Positions 37,630 to 49,058 of a stretch of 64,000 bases of DNA are shown piece by piece. The DNA is from Planoprotostelium fungivorum (lineage: Eukaryota > Evosea > Variosea > Cavosteliida > Cavosteliaceae), in assembly GCA_003024175.1 (NCBI GenBank), contig MDYQ01000094.1:124001-188000 (forward strand), written 5' to 3'. The notes under the pieces were generated by a model. That model was not told the origin of the DNA. It saw only the letters and a program-made list of their open reading frames with translations, and searched no databases. Both the position numbers and the translations under genes were made by a program. The number at the start of each line of letters is the position of its first letter. The first letter of the stretch is position 1.

Positions 37630-37823
37630 GCTGCATCTTCTGAAACAAGATCAATGCTGCCGGTAGCCGTTAGAAATTCAATTTTACGTACCTCATATTT
37701 AGCAGCAGTGACACAGAGAGGGCATTGTCTGATCATTCACCATGTTGAATATAGTCAAGTGTGTGACGGTTTAGATTAGACAGCCGAATCGTGATGCTGA
37801 TCTGATTCAGATCTAAATCACAG

Positions 37824-39520
37824 CAAAATAAGGAAATTCACACACTAGTGAAGAAGTTGAGAACGTTCACCTTCGAAGAGGTAGGAACCGAAGAGTGAGC
37901 TAATTAGAATCGGTTCACCTCATCTCATACGTCGAACAGATGGACGAATCAGAAGGAAACCTTAGACAGACTCAACCAATTGGTGCGTGGTGGCACGTGG
38001 AATAATCAATGGTAGGATGACATTTGAGACAGGCACATCAAAATGCATCCAAAGGAGAAGAAGAACAAGTGAAATCCGCACTCATTGAACACAAAAAGGT
38101 GATCCGATCGATTCACTACCCTCCTAACCGTTGCAACCAGTTGAATGTGATTGTGCACGAGCTGATCATGATCGATCTGTGGGTCACAAAGATATGGCCA
38201 CAGATACAACCCAGCATCTACCAGAATTTGGGCCAAGGCTCTTTCCTCAAACCTTATCTCATCGTGGGCATCAAGTGCCATCCCGATGCATGACGCTGAA
38301 CAGATCACAACCGAAATGAGCTGCGTGAACCTCCTCGAAATCCTCTTGTATCATCAAGATGCATGCGAGGCCACCGAAGATGCAGTCTTTGAGCTCGTGG
38401 AATACGGCTACAGGAAACTCAACCACCTTCATTCTCTGTGGGCCATCATCGCAGAGACTATGACTGATGTGACTGCAGCGGTAAAGATGACATCGCGAAG
38501 CTGATCCAGATGGATGAGGCACTCGACCCAGTGGAGAAGTTGAACCGAAAGATAGACTCCATACGATTCGATGTGGCGATATCATCCCTCACGCTGATAC
38601 GGTATATTCCACATCATGCAATGTCATCCATCACACCTCCGTTAACATCATGTGATCATCTCCTCAAATACAGACAGATACATCACAGACCACGTCATAC
38701 ACCTCCCAGTCGGCATCACAAACAGCCTCTTAATCGCTAATGACGTCATCTCATCTGTCTGTCAGCTGCTGCAAGAGTCTCGCCCTTGGTCTACCGTGGT
38801 CAAGAGAGACAAGTGGAGATTCATTGATCACAACTGGGAGAAGACACCGGCGGCTGATGTCCTCAGACTCTCAAAGACAGAGGCACAGTGTTGGCTGATC
38901 CTCTATAACCTTCTCTTTCAAAAGGAGACGAGAGAGAAATATCCTTTCACCAGTTCTTCTCAGGCGACGCTGTTAAGGGTGAGTGAGTGATGATGAGACG
39001 AGATGGACCGACGGATGATGCAGTTGAGACCGCTCATTCACGAGACGTTGGTGGATCAACTGCCGATATTAGATCAGTTTCAAAAGTTTCTGGATCATCT
39101 GAGTATACAGACACCTCCATCTTCCACTGCGAATCCCATTCGTGTGATGCAGGTGGACATCACAACGCATCGTGTCCACCGACTAACGAGAGAAAGGTTT
39201 CTGAATACGAGAGTATGATTGACACGATGGATTGGACCAAGATGGGCGATCTCCATCTGAAGATGGCATTAGAGGAGGATGCAACCACGACGCTGGTGCC
39301 TAAGAATGACAAGGGGAGAGAGAAGGAAGAGAAGCGATTGATCGAGGAGATCAAACCACAGACTGTTGAGAAGGAAGAAGATGCACCTCCATGTGCAAGA
39401 TGCTCGGCCGCATCGTGGAAGAGATGTGCACGATGTAAGAAGGAGTGGTACTGCTCGAGAGAATGCCAAGTGGATAGCTGGCCACAGCACTCCGCGTCGT
39501 GTGTGCCAGATGAACAATAA
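37824..39520 (+). CDS. ZMYND10: ZMYND10, dynein-arm assembly factor with MYND zinc finger
   Basis: The spliced reading begins IHTLVKKLRTFTFEEVGTE, then WTNQKETLDRLNQLAHQNA, aligning with the N-terminal block of human ZMYND10/BLU. Other family blocks follow: IVHELIMIDLWVTKIWP, NLLEILLYHQDACEATED, RYITDHVIHLPVGI, AQCWLILYNLLF and LIHETLVDQLPILDQFQKF. The C-terminal MYND finger has CARC, CARCKKEWYC, CQ and the final HSASC. ZMYND10 helps preassemble axonemal outer and inner dynein arms in the cytoplasm. The first coding exon with the ATG is not resolved and probably lies within 80 bp upstream of 37824. AATAAA follows the stop. Confidence 0.85.
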
Positions 39521-39612
39521 AATCATCTCAAATTGTGGGTTTATTTCATTTCCTGGTTTTCCGCTCTTTCCTGATCTGATCTGCTTAATCATCATCGTCC
39601 ATCTTATGCGAG

Positions 39613-40452
39613 ATGCTCAGACTACTGGGTAAGACAACTTTCGCAACCAAACATGCCGTATATCCCATCCACAGACCCTATGCATCACTGTCCGAATCAC
39701 TATCGAGAACATCAAATTCGGTATCACGTGGTCCAGAAAATCGAGCGACCAGACCTCCACCACGTTCCTTGAAGAGAGAAGGTCTGCAGAGGGAATACAG
39801 ATCAAAAGAAGAGACAGAGGAACCCAGAGATGAAGAGGAGAAGCCAGAAGAGAAGAGTGACGAGATGGAGAGAGATGCAAACGGGATACCATCGGTCGAC
39901 TATTTTACAAAAAAGTATGGAGTCACGGTGGGGAGGAGTCTCTACCTCAGGGCGGCCAGGAAAGCTGAAGATCCAGATTTCACGTGGCAGCCAGACAGGA
40001 GGTTGAATCGAAGACAGATGCTCGAAGTCAAAGAGGCATTCCGATTGGTGTGACATCATCATGTCCATTTTGGCTCATCCTCATTCTTCCACAGGCACCA
40101 ACATTTAAGACGAAACAACTTTTGTCCGAGAAATTCAAGATCTCGATGGAAGCCATCGACAGGATAACCCATTCCAAGTGAGATCGTGATGTCACATTGT
40201 CCATCGTGATTGATCCATCTCAGGTGGGAACCAACGACGGAACAAGTGAAACGACAGGAGACGAACAAGGTGATGGAGAGGAGGTTGGGGAAAAATTCTG
40301 GTGTGATGGGAGACATTCAGGAAGAGAGCAGGATTCTGTCTCAAATTGTAGATATCTACGTGAGGGATCCGAAGGACAGGCAAGCCGTGAAGCACCTGCG
40401 GCACACGCTGACAAAGATGTTGGACATGGTCGACTCGATCGACTTCAGATGA
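39613..40452 (+). CDS. Neugrin/Rrg9-like mitochondrial protein
   Basis: The start is MLRLLGKTTFATKHAVYPIHRPYAS, a basic, Ser-rich presequence of mitochondrial type. An acidic linker follows, then the conserved part: RRQMLEVKEAFRL spliced to APTFKTKQLLSEKFKISMEA and IDRITHSK, then WEPTTEQVKRQETNKVMERR. This helix-turn-helix pattern (L..K..F.IS...I..I..SKW.PT) is the neugrin/RRG9 signature. Family members support mitochondrial 16S rRNA or respiratory function. The C-terminal helix HTLTKMLDMVDSIDF closes the protein. Confidence 0.65.
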
Positions 40453-40787
40453 CAATAAATGATCTGAAAGGTATATTCGTTTTCTATGGTTTGTATACGT
40501 GCGATATAGAGATGCATGATAGTACGTACGTACGTGTGAATTGTTTGGACGCAATGGCATTGAAGTGCCATCACATCATGATTATCTGCGAACATCAAGG
40601 AAAGTTGCAATCGACTTCTATGAACTGATCCGCATCGTTTGTCTGATGATAGAATGTAGAACCATGCATATATGCCATGTACAAAGAGAGGGAAGAGAGC
40701 CTAATACAGAGAGGGAAAATGGGCAGCAAACAACGAGGATTATTTCTACGGAATGCCACACAATACATTCAACGAAGGGAGTGAAAC
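40453..40787. other. Spacer upstream of NEDD8
   Basis: 335 bp with a short TACGTACGTACGTG run at about 40524-40537 and no plausible gene. An AATAAA just after 40452 serves the upstream gene. It probably contains the NEDD8 promoter. Confidence 0.4.
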
Positions 40788-41104
40788 ATGCTGATCAAAG
40801 TTAAAACGCTGACGGGAAAGGAGATTGAAATCGATATCGACGCCTCCGATAAGGTCAGACCCTCCCATTTTATGTTCATCTGAAAGAACGGTAGATTGAG
40901 AGGATCAAGGAGAGATTAGAAGAGAAGGAAGGTATTACGCCCTCTCAACAACGTCTCATCTACCTCGGAAAACAGATGTGAGTCATTCAAACATCTTTCA
41001 AATCTCTAACCAATCATAGGGCCGATGAGAAAACCGCACAAGATTACAACATTCAAGCCGGTTCAATTCTTCACCTCGTCCTGGCTCTGAGAGGTGGTCT
41101 GTGA
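40788..41104 (+). CDS. NEDD8: Ubiquitin-like protein NEDD8
   Basis: Three exons give a 77-residue protein: [59 protein letters not shown], ending LALRGGL. The ubiquitin fold, the Ala in ALRGG (Arg in ubiquitin) and the single residue after the di-Gly identify NEDD8/Rub1. It would be processed at GG|L and attached to cullins by the APPBP1-UBA3/UBC12 cascade. AATAAA sits 4 bp after the stop, and the next open reading starts 14 bp downstream. Confidence 0.95.
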
Positions 41105-41117
41105 TTCAATAAATCAG

Positions 41118-41565
41118 ATGTGTTTTTCGTGTCATCATCCTTACAGTCATCATTCCACTTCAAGATATCAATTCATAAATTGGTTACGACTAGATGTGAT
41201 CACATTGGAGACAGATGAAGTGATCGAGCTGACCTAAAAGACATTCACATGCACTTCTAATCCGATCCCAGTGTGATGCCCCATCAGTTGAGAGGAAGGA
41301 AGAGATTCACCCTTACGTCTTCTATCCACAAGGTAGATCTCAACAAAATACGCAGGCGTTGTTCGCGCTATCGTATGTTCTAGAGAGGAGAAAATTGGCT
41401 AGTGACGAAGCTTTCAGCTCATCTCTGACTTTGCTCGACCTCCCATCAACAACAGTCACATTTACATCAGCGACAAGTTTATCTCTCCCTCGTGATGCGA
41501 TCTCCTATGTGCATCCGACGTCGTTGAGTCTCTTCCCTCCTGAACTCATCCTCGCAAAATCTTAA
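41118..41565 (+). CDS. Hypothetical protein, two exons
   Basis: Starting at ATG 41118, one 52-bp intron (41220-41271, GTGATC...CCCAG) joins two open stretches into about 131 residues. Readable blocks are YQFINWLRLDVITLETDE, EEIHPYVFYPQGRSQQNTQ, ALFALSYVLERRKLAS and LSLFPPELILAKS. Consistent phase and coding-like composition support a real gene, but I recognise no family. The start is only 14 bp after the NEDD8 stop, so the N-terminus could differ. Its stop overlaps the stop of the convergent gene on the other strand. Confidence 0.45.
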
Positions 41566-42260
41566 AATTTAAGACAGATGCAGCACCTGTTCGAGTCTGA
41601 GTCACAATGATTCCACATCATACAAATCGTCACCTCTAAAATGGGAACTGCTATGGAGTTGACCACGGCGTTCCACCTGCATAAAATTCTCGTTCCTGTG
41701 TGTACGAGCTCGCCGTCTTCGTTTCTAGAATCCTCTAGTGATTCAACGTATGTCCCCCAAGGTTCTTTACACAGGACTCTACAGTTATACAGTGTCTCAC
41801 AGCCTTGATAGCGAAAGAGAACATAACGTGAATTTCTCGTTGTGTGGCGCAAAATGGGCGGACGATTATCGTGCTCGTGTTTGAAATGCTTCAGTGTTTG
41901 CTCTTTCTAGAGTCAATCCATTGAATAAGACCAGTCAGCTCACCTGTATCGCGTTCTGAGCTAGGAATGAGAAGATCTGCCTCCTCAGGTTCCGCTGCGG
42001 GACGTTTCTTGCATCTAATGAACAGTGCTTCTGTCACCATGTCATCTGAGTTTGGGTCCATCGATCTCTGAGATCTCTCTCCAGAAAGCCGATAGATAAT
42101 GCTCAAAAATTCCAAGAAGGTGTTCCATTGTAGACCATTCACAGATTCAGCCACCGATTTTATTAAAATCGATATTCCTCTCCTCTCGTCACAGAAGCGC
42201 ATAGACACTCACACATCGCTCGTGTCTTCACCCTGATCCTCCAAATTATGGATGGTAGTC
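41562..42260 (-). CDS. Hypothetical protein (minus strand, start unresolved)
   Basis: Exons readable on the minus strand are NLEDQGEDTSD, then RRGISILIKSVAESVNGLQW, FLEFLSIIYRLSGERSQRS, KKRPAAEPEEADLLIPSSE. After an intron come EQTLKHFKHEHDNRPPIL, YVLFRYQGCETLYNCRVL and KEPWGTYVESLEDSRNEDG. Phases match across two introns, which argues for a gene. The first exon is missing and may lie within or before the SPC3 5' region. No domain is recognised. Confidence 0.4.
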
Positions 42261-42338
42261 TAAAATGAAATGAATAAAATACGTCACGCGTGGCAATTTG
42301 GTCCGATCTCATCACAATCAATCCGAGGAGGAGCGAAC

Positions 42339-43059
42339 ATGAACACAGTCTCCAACCGTCTTAACGCCATCTTTGGATATGGATCAGCCGTCCTGTTTAT
42401 TGTTTTGGTCACGAACGGAATCAGCTCGTTCTTCATTCCAGTCAATCCAAGAGTCGATCTGAAGTTAGGAAGCATCCAACAGACGTGAGATCGATTTCAA
42501 TTGATTGAACGACACCTGATGCATATCAGGGGAACATTTGCCCACAACGATGTCGCAGCCATCACTTTTGATCTCGATGCAGGTGAGAAATATAAGAGGA
42601 GATCGATGGAACTCAACATCATTCGCAGATCTGTCTTCATTATTCCACTGGAATACAAAGATGTTGTTTGTGTGGGTCACGGCTTCTTATTCGACGCCAG
42701 ACAGAGTGAGTCTATTCGAAAAGACGATCGAACGCTCAACCATTAACAGCCCATCAACCAAGTGGTGATTTGGGATGATATCATTCAGGTCGGTCGACTC
42801 TTTACCATCTCATCTGATGATTTTTGCAGACGAAAGAAGAGAGCATCATCAACCTCCAACATCAGACCAGAGAGTACGATCTCATCGACAAAGGAAAGGG
42901 AATGCTGTGAGTAGTGGATGACGATCTAAAGGTGCATGATTCTGAAACGCATGCAGTGGACAGCAAGTCAACCTCACTTTCTCTTGGAATCGCATACCTG
43001 TTACTGGTCTCTTATTGACAGAGTCTTTGGGCCACCACACCTTCATGTTGAACAAATAA
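42339..43059 (+). CDS. SPC3: Signal peptidase complex subunit 3 (SPC22/23)
   Basis: The start is MNTVSNRLNAIFGYGSAVLF, a single N-terminal membrane helix typical of SPCS3, followed by the lumenal beta domain. Blocks are FIPVNPRVDLKLGSIQQ, ITFDLDADLSSLFHWNTK, LFVWVTASYST, INQVVIWDDII, NLQHQTREYDLIDKGKG, QQVNLTFSWNRIPVTGLL and GHHTFMLNK. It is the non-catalytic but required subunit of the ER signal peptidase. I chose the ATG at 42339 over the one at 42270 because the family starts close to the membrane helix. The AATAAA overlaps the stop. Confidence 0.88.
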
Positions 43060-43139
43060 ATCATCGAATAATTCACATTTCGTCTCATCACCACCCATCG
43101 TCCCGATCTTCACGGACATCACCTTCATCTTCATCCTCT

Positions 43140-44655
43140 TTATAAATCTTCAATGTCTCCGACCATTCTCTTCGATAACCTTCCCAACATCATGACGAAC
43201 AGTATCATCAACATGAGATGGAAGGCCCCCAACGATATGGGCGACACCTTCTTTACACCACTATCTACAGATCTCGTGATTCTTCCCTCTACGCTGTTCA
43301 TCTTTGTAGAGAGGTCGTTCTTCCACTGTTCTAAAGCATGCATGGTTCTGTCTTGCTGCTCGAATGCCTCCCTGCGTTGCAGCTCGTTCAGGTTGCTAAA
43401 GAAGACGCGGTTGTGTCTCTGGCCAGGCTCTTGGTTGATGATGGGCATGGGTTCAGGCAGACTCTCAAAGGAGAGACCTCTGTCCACCGTGATGGGCTGG
43501 ATGACAAACGCACCTGTAGAGGATGAGATGAGATGAGATGGAGGAGTTACCGTCTTCGTGGAGGGTGCTGGCGGTCGTCGGGGTCAGGTGACTGATGGTA
43601 GATGAGTCGTGATGGAAGATCGGATGATGGAGATGTCTCACCCCGAGTGGCTGATGTTGGCGTTGGCTGCAGAGACGACGTGTTGTCCTAATGATGAAGG
43701 ATGGTGCACGTCTCTTCGGCTCAACTTGGGAGAAGTGGGTAGACCTCCTTCATCGGACTCGTCCTGTCGATGATTGAGCTCGATCATGGAGTAGAAATAA
43801 AATCCACCTCGTAATCAGATTCCTCATCGTGACTGATGTTCAAGTGGATGGCATTCTTGTGTGATGTCGCCCACTCGATCTGTGGACCGATCTGTTGTAT
43901 CCATAGCTTTCTCGCATTTTCTGATGAAACTCTGAGGACGGCGTAGCTGGGATTCCATCTCAAAGAGGGAGCGATCTTCAATCCTGGTTTCGTCTTATAG
44001 ATGGAGCGGTTGTTGTTGGACTCGATCTTGAGAGAGAACATGCCGTCTTTCGATATCCTGTGCTCTCGGATGTCTGTATCTCCCAACATGATGGCCCCCG
44101 ATGGTTTTCGCTTCGGTTGACTGGCCACCTGTTTTAGAGGATGAATAAACAGATATTTCATCGTGAAGACGAGTGGAAGATGAGTTGTTGTTAGGTTTAA
44201 AGAGTTAAGACGAACGTGTTAAGATTCTCACCTTCTCATCTCGATACCATACGAGCACTCCTTGCCTGACGTCTTCATCAGCCCCGTCGTCTCTAGAACA
44301 TATCGGATTCGACTCACTTGAGAACGAACCATCTCGATACCCAGAATTTGACGGGGTGCCTCATCTTCATCCATCCAGAGCAGAATGCATCCGGATCATA
44401 GTATCTCCCAATCACGGGACTACTGTGAGATGGAGGTGAAGAACTGATCGGAATGACTTCCTTCTCTTTTGGTAACAACTCTCGATCTCGCTGGTCTCTA
44501 TCGGTTGCTCTAAGATCTCGTGTGGAAGAGGAAGAACCACCAGTCAGTCCCCCAATGATGTTCTTTCTGAGCTCATTGATCTCTCTCGCTGACGATCTGA
44601 GGAAGTTGAGGGATCGACCATTAGAAGGTGTGCCTGGATTAGATTCTCCTCTCAT
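43140..44655 (-). CDS. PH-domain protein with C-terminal membrane anchor
   Basis: The minus-strand start is MRGESNPGTPSNGRSLNFLR. A split PH domain follows: SGWMKMRHPVKFWVSRWFVL, then QGVLVWYRDEK, then ASQPKRKPSGAIMLGDTDI, and a final helix ENARKLWIQQIGPQI. A Ser-rich linker leads to a coiled segment (FFSNLNELQRREAFEQQDR, ALEQWKNDLSTKMNSVEGR). The C-terminus is a membrane helix (GAFHLMLMILFVMMLG) followed by SKRMVGDIEDL. This would place a lipid-sensing domain on a membrane by a C-terminal tail anchor, suiting an organelle-contact or trafficking role. Family unknown. The exons between 43.5 and 43.8 kb are approximate. Confidence 0.6.
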
Positions 44656-44932
44656 TGTATTCTCTCCTCTCCCTGCTGACGTGACGTATTCTTGATTCTT
44701 TAGAGGAGAGGAGATGTGTGTCGGTGTTGCTTTCGCCCGAGGAAAGATGAATGAGGTTACGTGTAGACCACTGCCACAGACACAGAAGGCACTTTTCCCT
44801 CGGTCTTCTTATGCAATCCACTGGAGAGTGTCGATCGATACACCGCAGACGGTGCTTCCGAACAGTCTCACGACGATGGAAAGAGAAAATGAAGATGTCA
44901 TTGTGTATTTATACTCGAGTTTCGCTTCCTCT

Positions 44933-45586
44933 TTAGTGGTGTCCGTGTCCTGGCTTCTTCAAGAGCTTGAGAGAGAAAAACTGACCGCACTCGAGACAAA
45001 TGGTGGGCTTTCCACCCTTGACCATGTGCCACAGTGTCTCGTGATCTTGTCCAGCTCCTCCTGCACATCTTTAGACACCACCCTCCACCTCTTCCATTGC
45101 AGACGACCTTCAAGATGGGAAAAAATGAATTCTCACCCTGGCATCCAACGACACGGTAACCGAGGAAAGAAGTAATCTCGACTGGCTTGTCTTTGGTACC
45201 GAAGGGGCCGTGGATCTCGAGGGTGGCGAACTCCTCAGGGTGGGCCTTCTCTTTGTATTCGTCTCCGACCTGTTGGGCGGGTGTCTCAGTGAAGGTAGCG
45301 GCTCCAGCTGATAATTAGGGTCAATCATGGAAGATCGATTTCATGATATGATATGATATGGAATGAACATAAAGTGAGGAATCGTCGAGTAGGTGGACTA
45401 TTTCAGGTATAGAATCTGACCTGCGGCAACGTTCTGGCTGCGGGCAGCCGAGGTGTGAGGTTCGCTGGCGGCAGAAGCAAAACGCATTTGAGAGCGCATC
45501 ATCTGTGGTCTGGCAACATTGAGGGGAGCTACTCTGGGCTGAGCAAAGAGATATTTGGGGGAAGCAAGTTGACGAAGAGAGGCCAT
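44933..45586 (-). CDS. COX5B: Cytochrome c oxidase subunit Vb (COX5B/Cox4), mitochondrial
   Basis: The minus-strand start is MASLRQLASPKYLFAQPRVA, an Arg-rich mitochondrial presequence. The mature part reads FTETPAQQVGDEYKEKAHPE, IHGPFGTKDKPVEITSF, YRVVGCQGGAGQDHETLW and KPTICLECGQFFSLKLL, ending HGHH. The zinc-binding Cys pattern (VVGC ... CLEC) and overall length fit nuclear-encoded COX Vb. It is an inner-membrane complex IV subunit on the matrix side. Two introns. It is divergent from HIBADH over a 265-bp spacer. Confidence 0.9.
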
Positions 45587-45851
45587 GATGGAGTCGATGT
45601 CTGTCTCTTGAACTAGAAAGAAGATGCGAGATGTTGGCTCGACGCTTTTTTTCTGAAGCGTGTTGTAGAGGTAATTTTCTGACCTGCCGCCGTGGAGTCT
45701 TTTACAAACCACAAACCGAGTAGACGATGCTGTCTGTTGTTGCAAAGAGGAGCACCCTTCTCCGTCAGAATGTGAACTGCATCCGTCAGTCATCATCCGC
45801 TTCGAAGGTGAATCGGCACAGATGACACGCTGATTTTCTTATGTCTATACG

Positions 45852-47378
45852 ATGCATGCCCGTCTCATCATCATCGATGTGATGTCCATAGATCTGATAC
45901 GATATCAGCCCATTGTCGGCTTCATTGGTTTGGGAAACATGGGGGCCTTCATGGCTTCTAATCTGGCACGTGGTGGACACCCTCTCGTCGTCCACGATCT
46001 CGATCATCAGGTATTATGCTACCATCATCTTCCATTACCATCACCTTTTGACGCTCATAAGGTGGTGGAGAAAGTGAAGGAGAGAGCCAGAGGACACGGC
46101 GGTATCGTAGACTATGCAAAGACACCGAAAGAATTGGCAGCCAAGGTGATCGGATGATATGCACGTTGTCCGTGACCCTATCGTAGGCCGATTACATCGT
46201 CACCATGCTTCCATCTTCCCCTCACGTCTTATCCGTCTACACTTCAGGTGATCGACATCATCTGATTATGATATCTCACCATCATCAAACATCATCCATC
46301 TCATCTGTCTCACGCGATGGACAGAGAACGGAATCTTATCCGCCGTGAAGAAGAACGCGCTGCTCATGGACACGAGCACCATCGACCCCACCGTGGCGAG
46401 AGATCTCGCAAAGACAGTCCACCAATCTGGAGCCGCCATGGTTGATGCCCCTGTATCCGGTGGTGAGACATCGTATGACTGTGATTCCATTCGAATGAAA
46501 CCTTCAGGCGTGGGAGGAGCAGAGGCGGGCACGCTGACTTTCATGGTGGGCGGAAGTGTCGAGAATTTTCAGAGAGCAGAGACTCTACTCAAGCTGATGG
46601 GCAAGAACATCGTCCACTGTGGAGAGGCTGGCAGCGGTCAGGTGATTCGACATGATGGACGATGGTGATTGGACTCATCGTGATCAGGTGGTCAAAGTGT
46701 GCAATAACCTTGCCCTGGCCATCGAGATGATCGGTGAAGCATGTGTCTCGTTGTAGATGGTGACGGTGGTAGGTGTGGCCGAGGCGATGAACTTGGGCGT
46801 GTCGTTTGGAATGGACCCCAAGATTTTGGCGGGAATCTTCAACACTTCTTCTGCTAGGTGCTGGAGCTCAGACACTTACAACCCTGTTCCAGGTGTCATG
46901 CCCAACGGTGAGTTTCCATCGTCTTTTATTCTCTTCATTTATTTCTTTTTTTCATTTGACCTTGTCTATCGATCACCTTCTCCATCTTGTCTTTCTCTTT
47001 CCTCTCACCTTTCTTTTCGTAATTATTTCTTTTCTCTCACCCTTCTCATCACATCTTCTCATCTCATCTTTCATCCATCTTCATCTTCAATCATTTCAAT
47101 GCAAAGGAAAAGATTCACCATCGACCGAAAGATTTGGCGGGAACGGCATCCAACTGACCCCCTCAGTTCCCGCCTCCCGCGGCTACACCGGTGGATTCGG
47201 CGTGGATCTCATGGCGAAGGACCTCGGCCTGGCCTCTTCCGCTGCCAACGCCGTCAGAGCTCCCATCCCTTTAGGAAGCCAGGCCCTGCAGCTTTACAAC
47301 ATGATATCAGCTCACGGGGGAGGCAAGAAGGACTTCTCTTTCGTCTACGATTTCCTCAAGAAGCAGAGCGAGAAGTGA
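45852..47378 (+). CDS. HIBADH: 3-hydroxyisobutyrate dehydrogenase
   Basis: The Rossmann start [20 protein letters not shown] has the GxGxxG NAD motif. DAPVSGG is the substrate-binding signature, and [10 protein letters not shown] holds the catalytic Lys. The middle reads [20 protein letters not shown], and the C-terminal helical domain reads [18 protein letters not shown]. It oxidises 3-hydroxyisobutyrate to methylmalonate semialdehyde in mitochondrial valine breakdown. Little mitochondrial presequence is visible before the Rossmann fold with this start, so a short upstream exon may be missing. One intron (about 46909-47165) is unusually long and pyrimidine-rich. Confidence 0.88.
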
Positions 47379-47643
47379 AGGGTGAAGAATAAACGAGGTG
47401 CATCGATAGAGTACACCGTCATCTCACGATGGGTGCTGTGACATGATGATGTCCGTTTGGCAATGATGCACGATGATGATATGATCACTCTCGAGAATTC
47501 GCAAGGAGAAAGGAGATGGAGGAGAAACAATTTTTATGTTTACAAATTGAAAAGCTGTGAGCCAATGTGCGCGTGCATCGTTCCATCAATTACCATGCTG
47601 TGAGTTCATCTGAACTACCCGACTCGACGTTAGCGCTTGTCTC

Positions 47644-48826
47644 TCACCAAGAAATCTCCCACAACTCTAGATCAGGCCCTCTCTCGTATTCAAACCTCAT
47701 CGGAAAGTCCATGTCCACCTGATTGGCCTCGAAGATGGTCCCATCACCTGTCTCCGTCACTTTCGTTCCTCTCGATCATAAAGATCTCATCTCACCCTTG
47801 ATGTGTCTCATCAGGTGCTCGTGTGCCGCCGAATACAACCTCGCCTCTGTCCCATCGAAACAAAAGTTGAATCTCTTTTCCATGGCTAGGTACAATTTTC
47901 TACCAGGGACACCTCTGGGAGTGCTTCTGTCACAGTTGATCAGGCCACGGTGATTTGTTTCGACTCACTTTAACAATTGAAAGAGGGAGTCTGTGAGGAC
48001 ATCATCGTAGATGACTATGGATGTCATTAGAAGGAGAAGAGATGAAGATGATGGGCACCGTCGGCGGCGAGGAAGATTTGACACTCTTTGAGGCATCGAA
48101 TGTCTTCCGGCGTCCAATCATATGGTGATGGATGGGTGCAGGTCGTCGTGCTTTCGTAAGAGGATGACAGTGGGTTATGTTCGGGTTCGACCGTCCAATC
48201 TAATCGTCTGGCGAAGATGTGTTGGTGATCTGATGTACGGTTGGGAAGATGATCCATGATCGATATCTGACCCACCGTCTCGGTTCAAAGTGCAGTCATT
48301 GATGTCTATATTACGACGGCAATTATCCAGCACTTCATCCGAGTAATCTGGTTCCAATTAGCGACATCTTCAATGGTGAATACCTGTGAGAAACACTCTC
48401 TTAGCCGTTCTCGCCATACAGAACCCAGACAATCCTATTCCCGCTCCCAACTCGATGGCCACCACGTCTTTGAATTCACCATTCTTCTGTCGATCGAGAA
48501 TGAAATCTCCCAACAATAAAGCGCCTCTCCACAATTGCAATCCAACTTCATGTAGCTCTGTTTCCATCGCGTGCAAAATGTTGAACGATTCTGATTTCAA
48601 TCAGATGTCTGCGATCACCATCATTCAACACACCCTTTCTATTTTTCTTTCTACGTACATTAAGGTCTCCATCGCTAGATGTCTCTGTCGTATCGACCTC
48701 ATCATCATCATCCACGTCAAATCTAAATCGACTGTAGAATTTTCCATCATCTGAGGGTGTTGGATCTGCCGTCATGTGTACTTCAGAGAGGAAGCCTGAG
48801 TCTTCCATCTCGACCTGATCACCCAT
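47644..48826 (-). CDS. METTL22: METTL22-like protein lysine methyltransferase
   Basis: The minus-strand start is MGDQVEMEDSGFLSEVHM with an acidic N-terminus. The class-I methyltransferase core of the FAM86/METTL21-22 group follows: EVGLQLWRGALLLGDFIL, then AIELGAGIGLSGFCMA (SAM motif I), LDWTVEPEHN, FLAADV spliced to IYDDVLTDSLFQLL, and KLYLAMEKRFNFCFDG. The end YERGPDLELWEISW matches the METTL22 C-terminus. The human enzyme methylates KIN17 lysine. Introns break nearly every motif. The FLAADV position stands where related enzymes have their D/E-xx-Y motif. Confidence 0.8.
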
Positions 48827-49058
48827 CGAGATGAAGAATAAAAGCTCTCCGTAAATTGGTCATTTTGTATGACATCATTTTCTCGTATAGCCTGAGCGAG
48901 ACAAGTAAGGAAGGCGCATCTATGTTGGACAACGTCAGAAAGGTCACTGGTTCGTCAACAGAAAGGCGATGATGTCGTCATCGGAAGTCTGAGATGACAA
49001 AATCAACGGATAAACAATTTCGGGTCACAATCACCCAACCACAACAAAGACAACAAGC

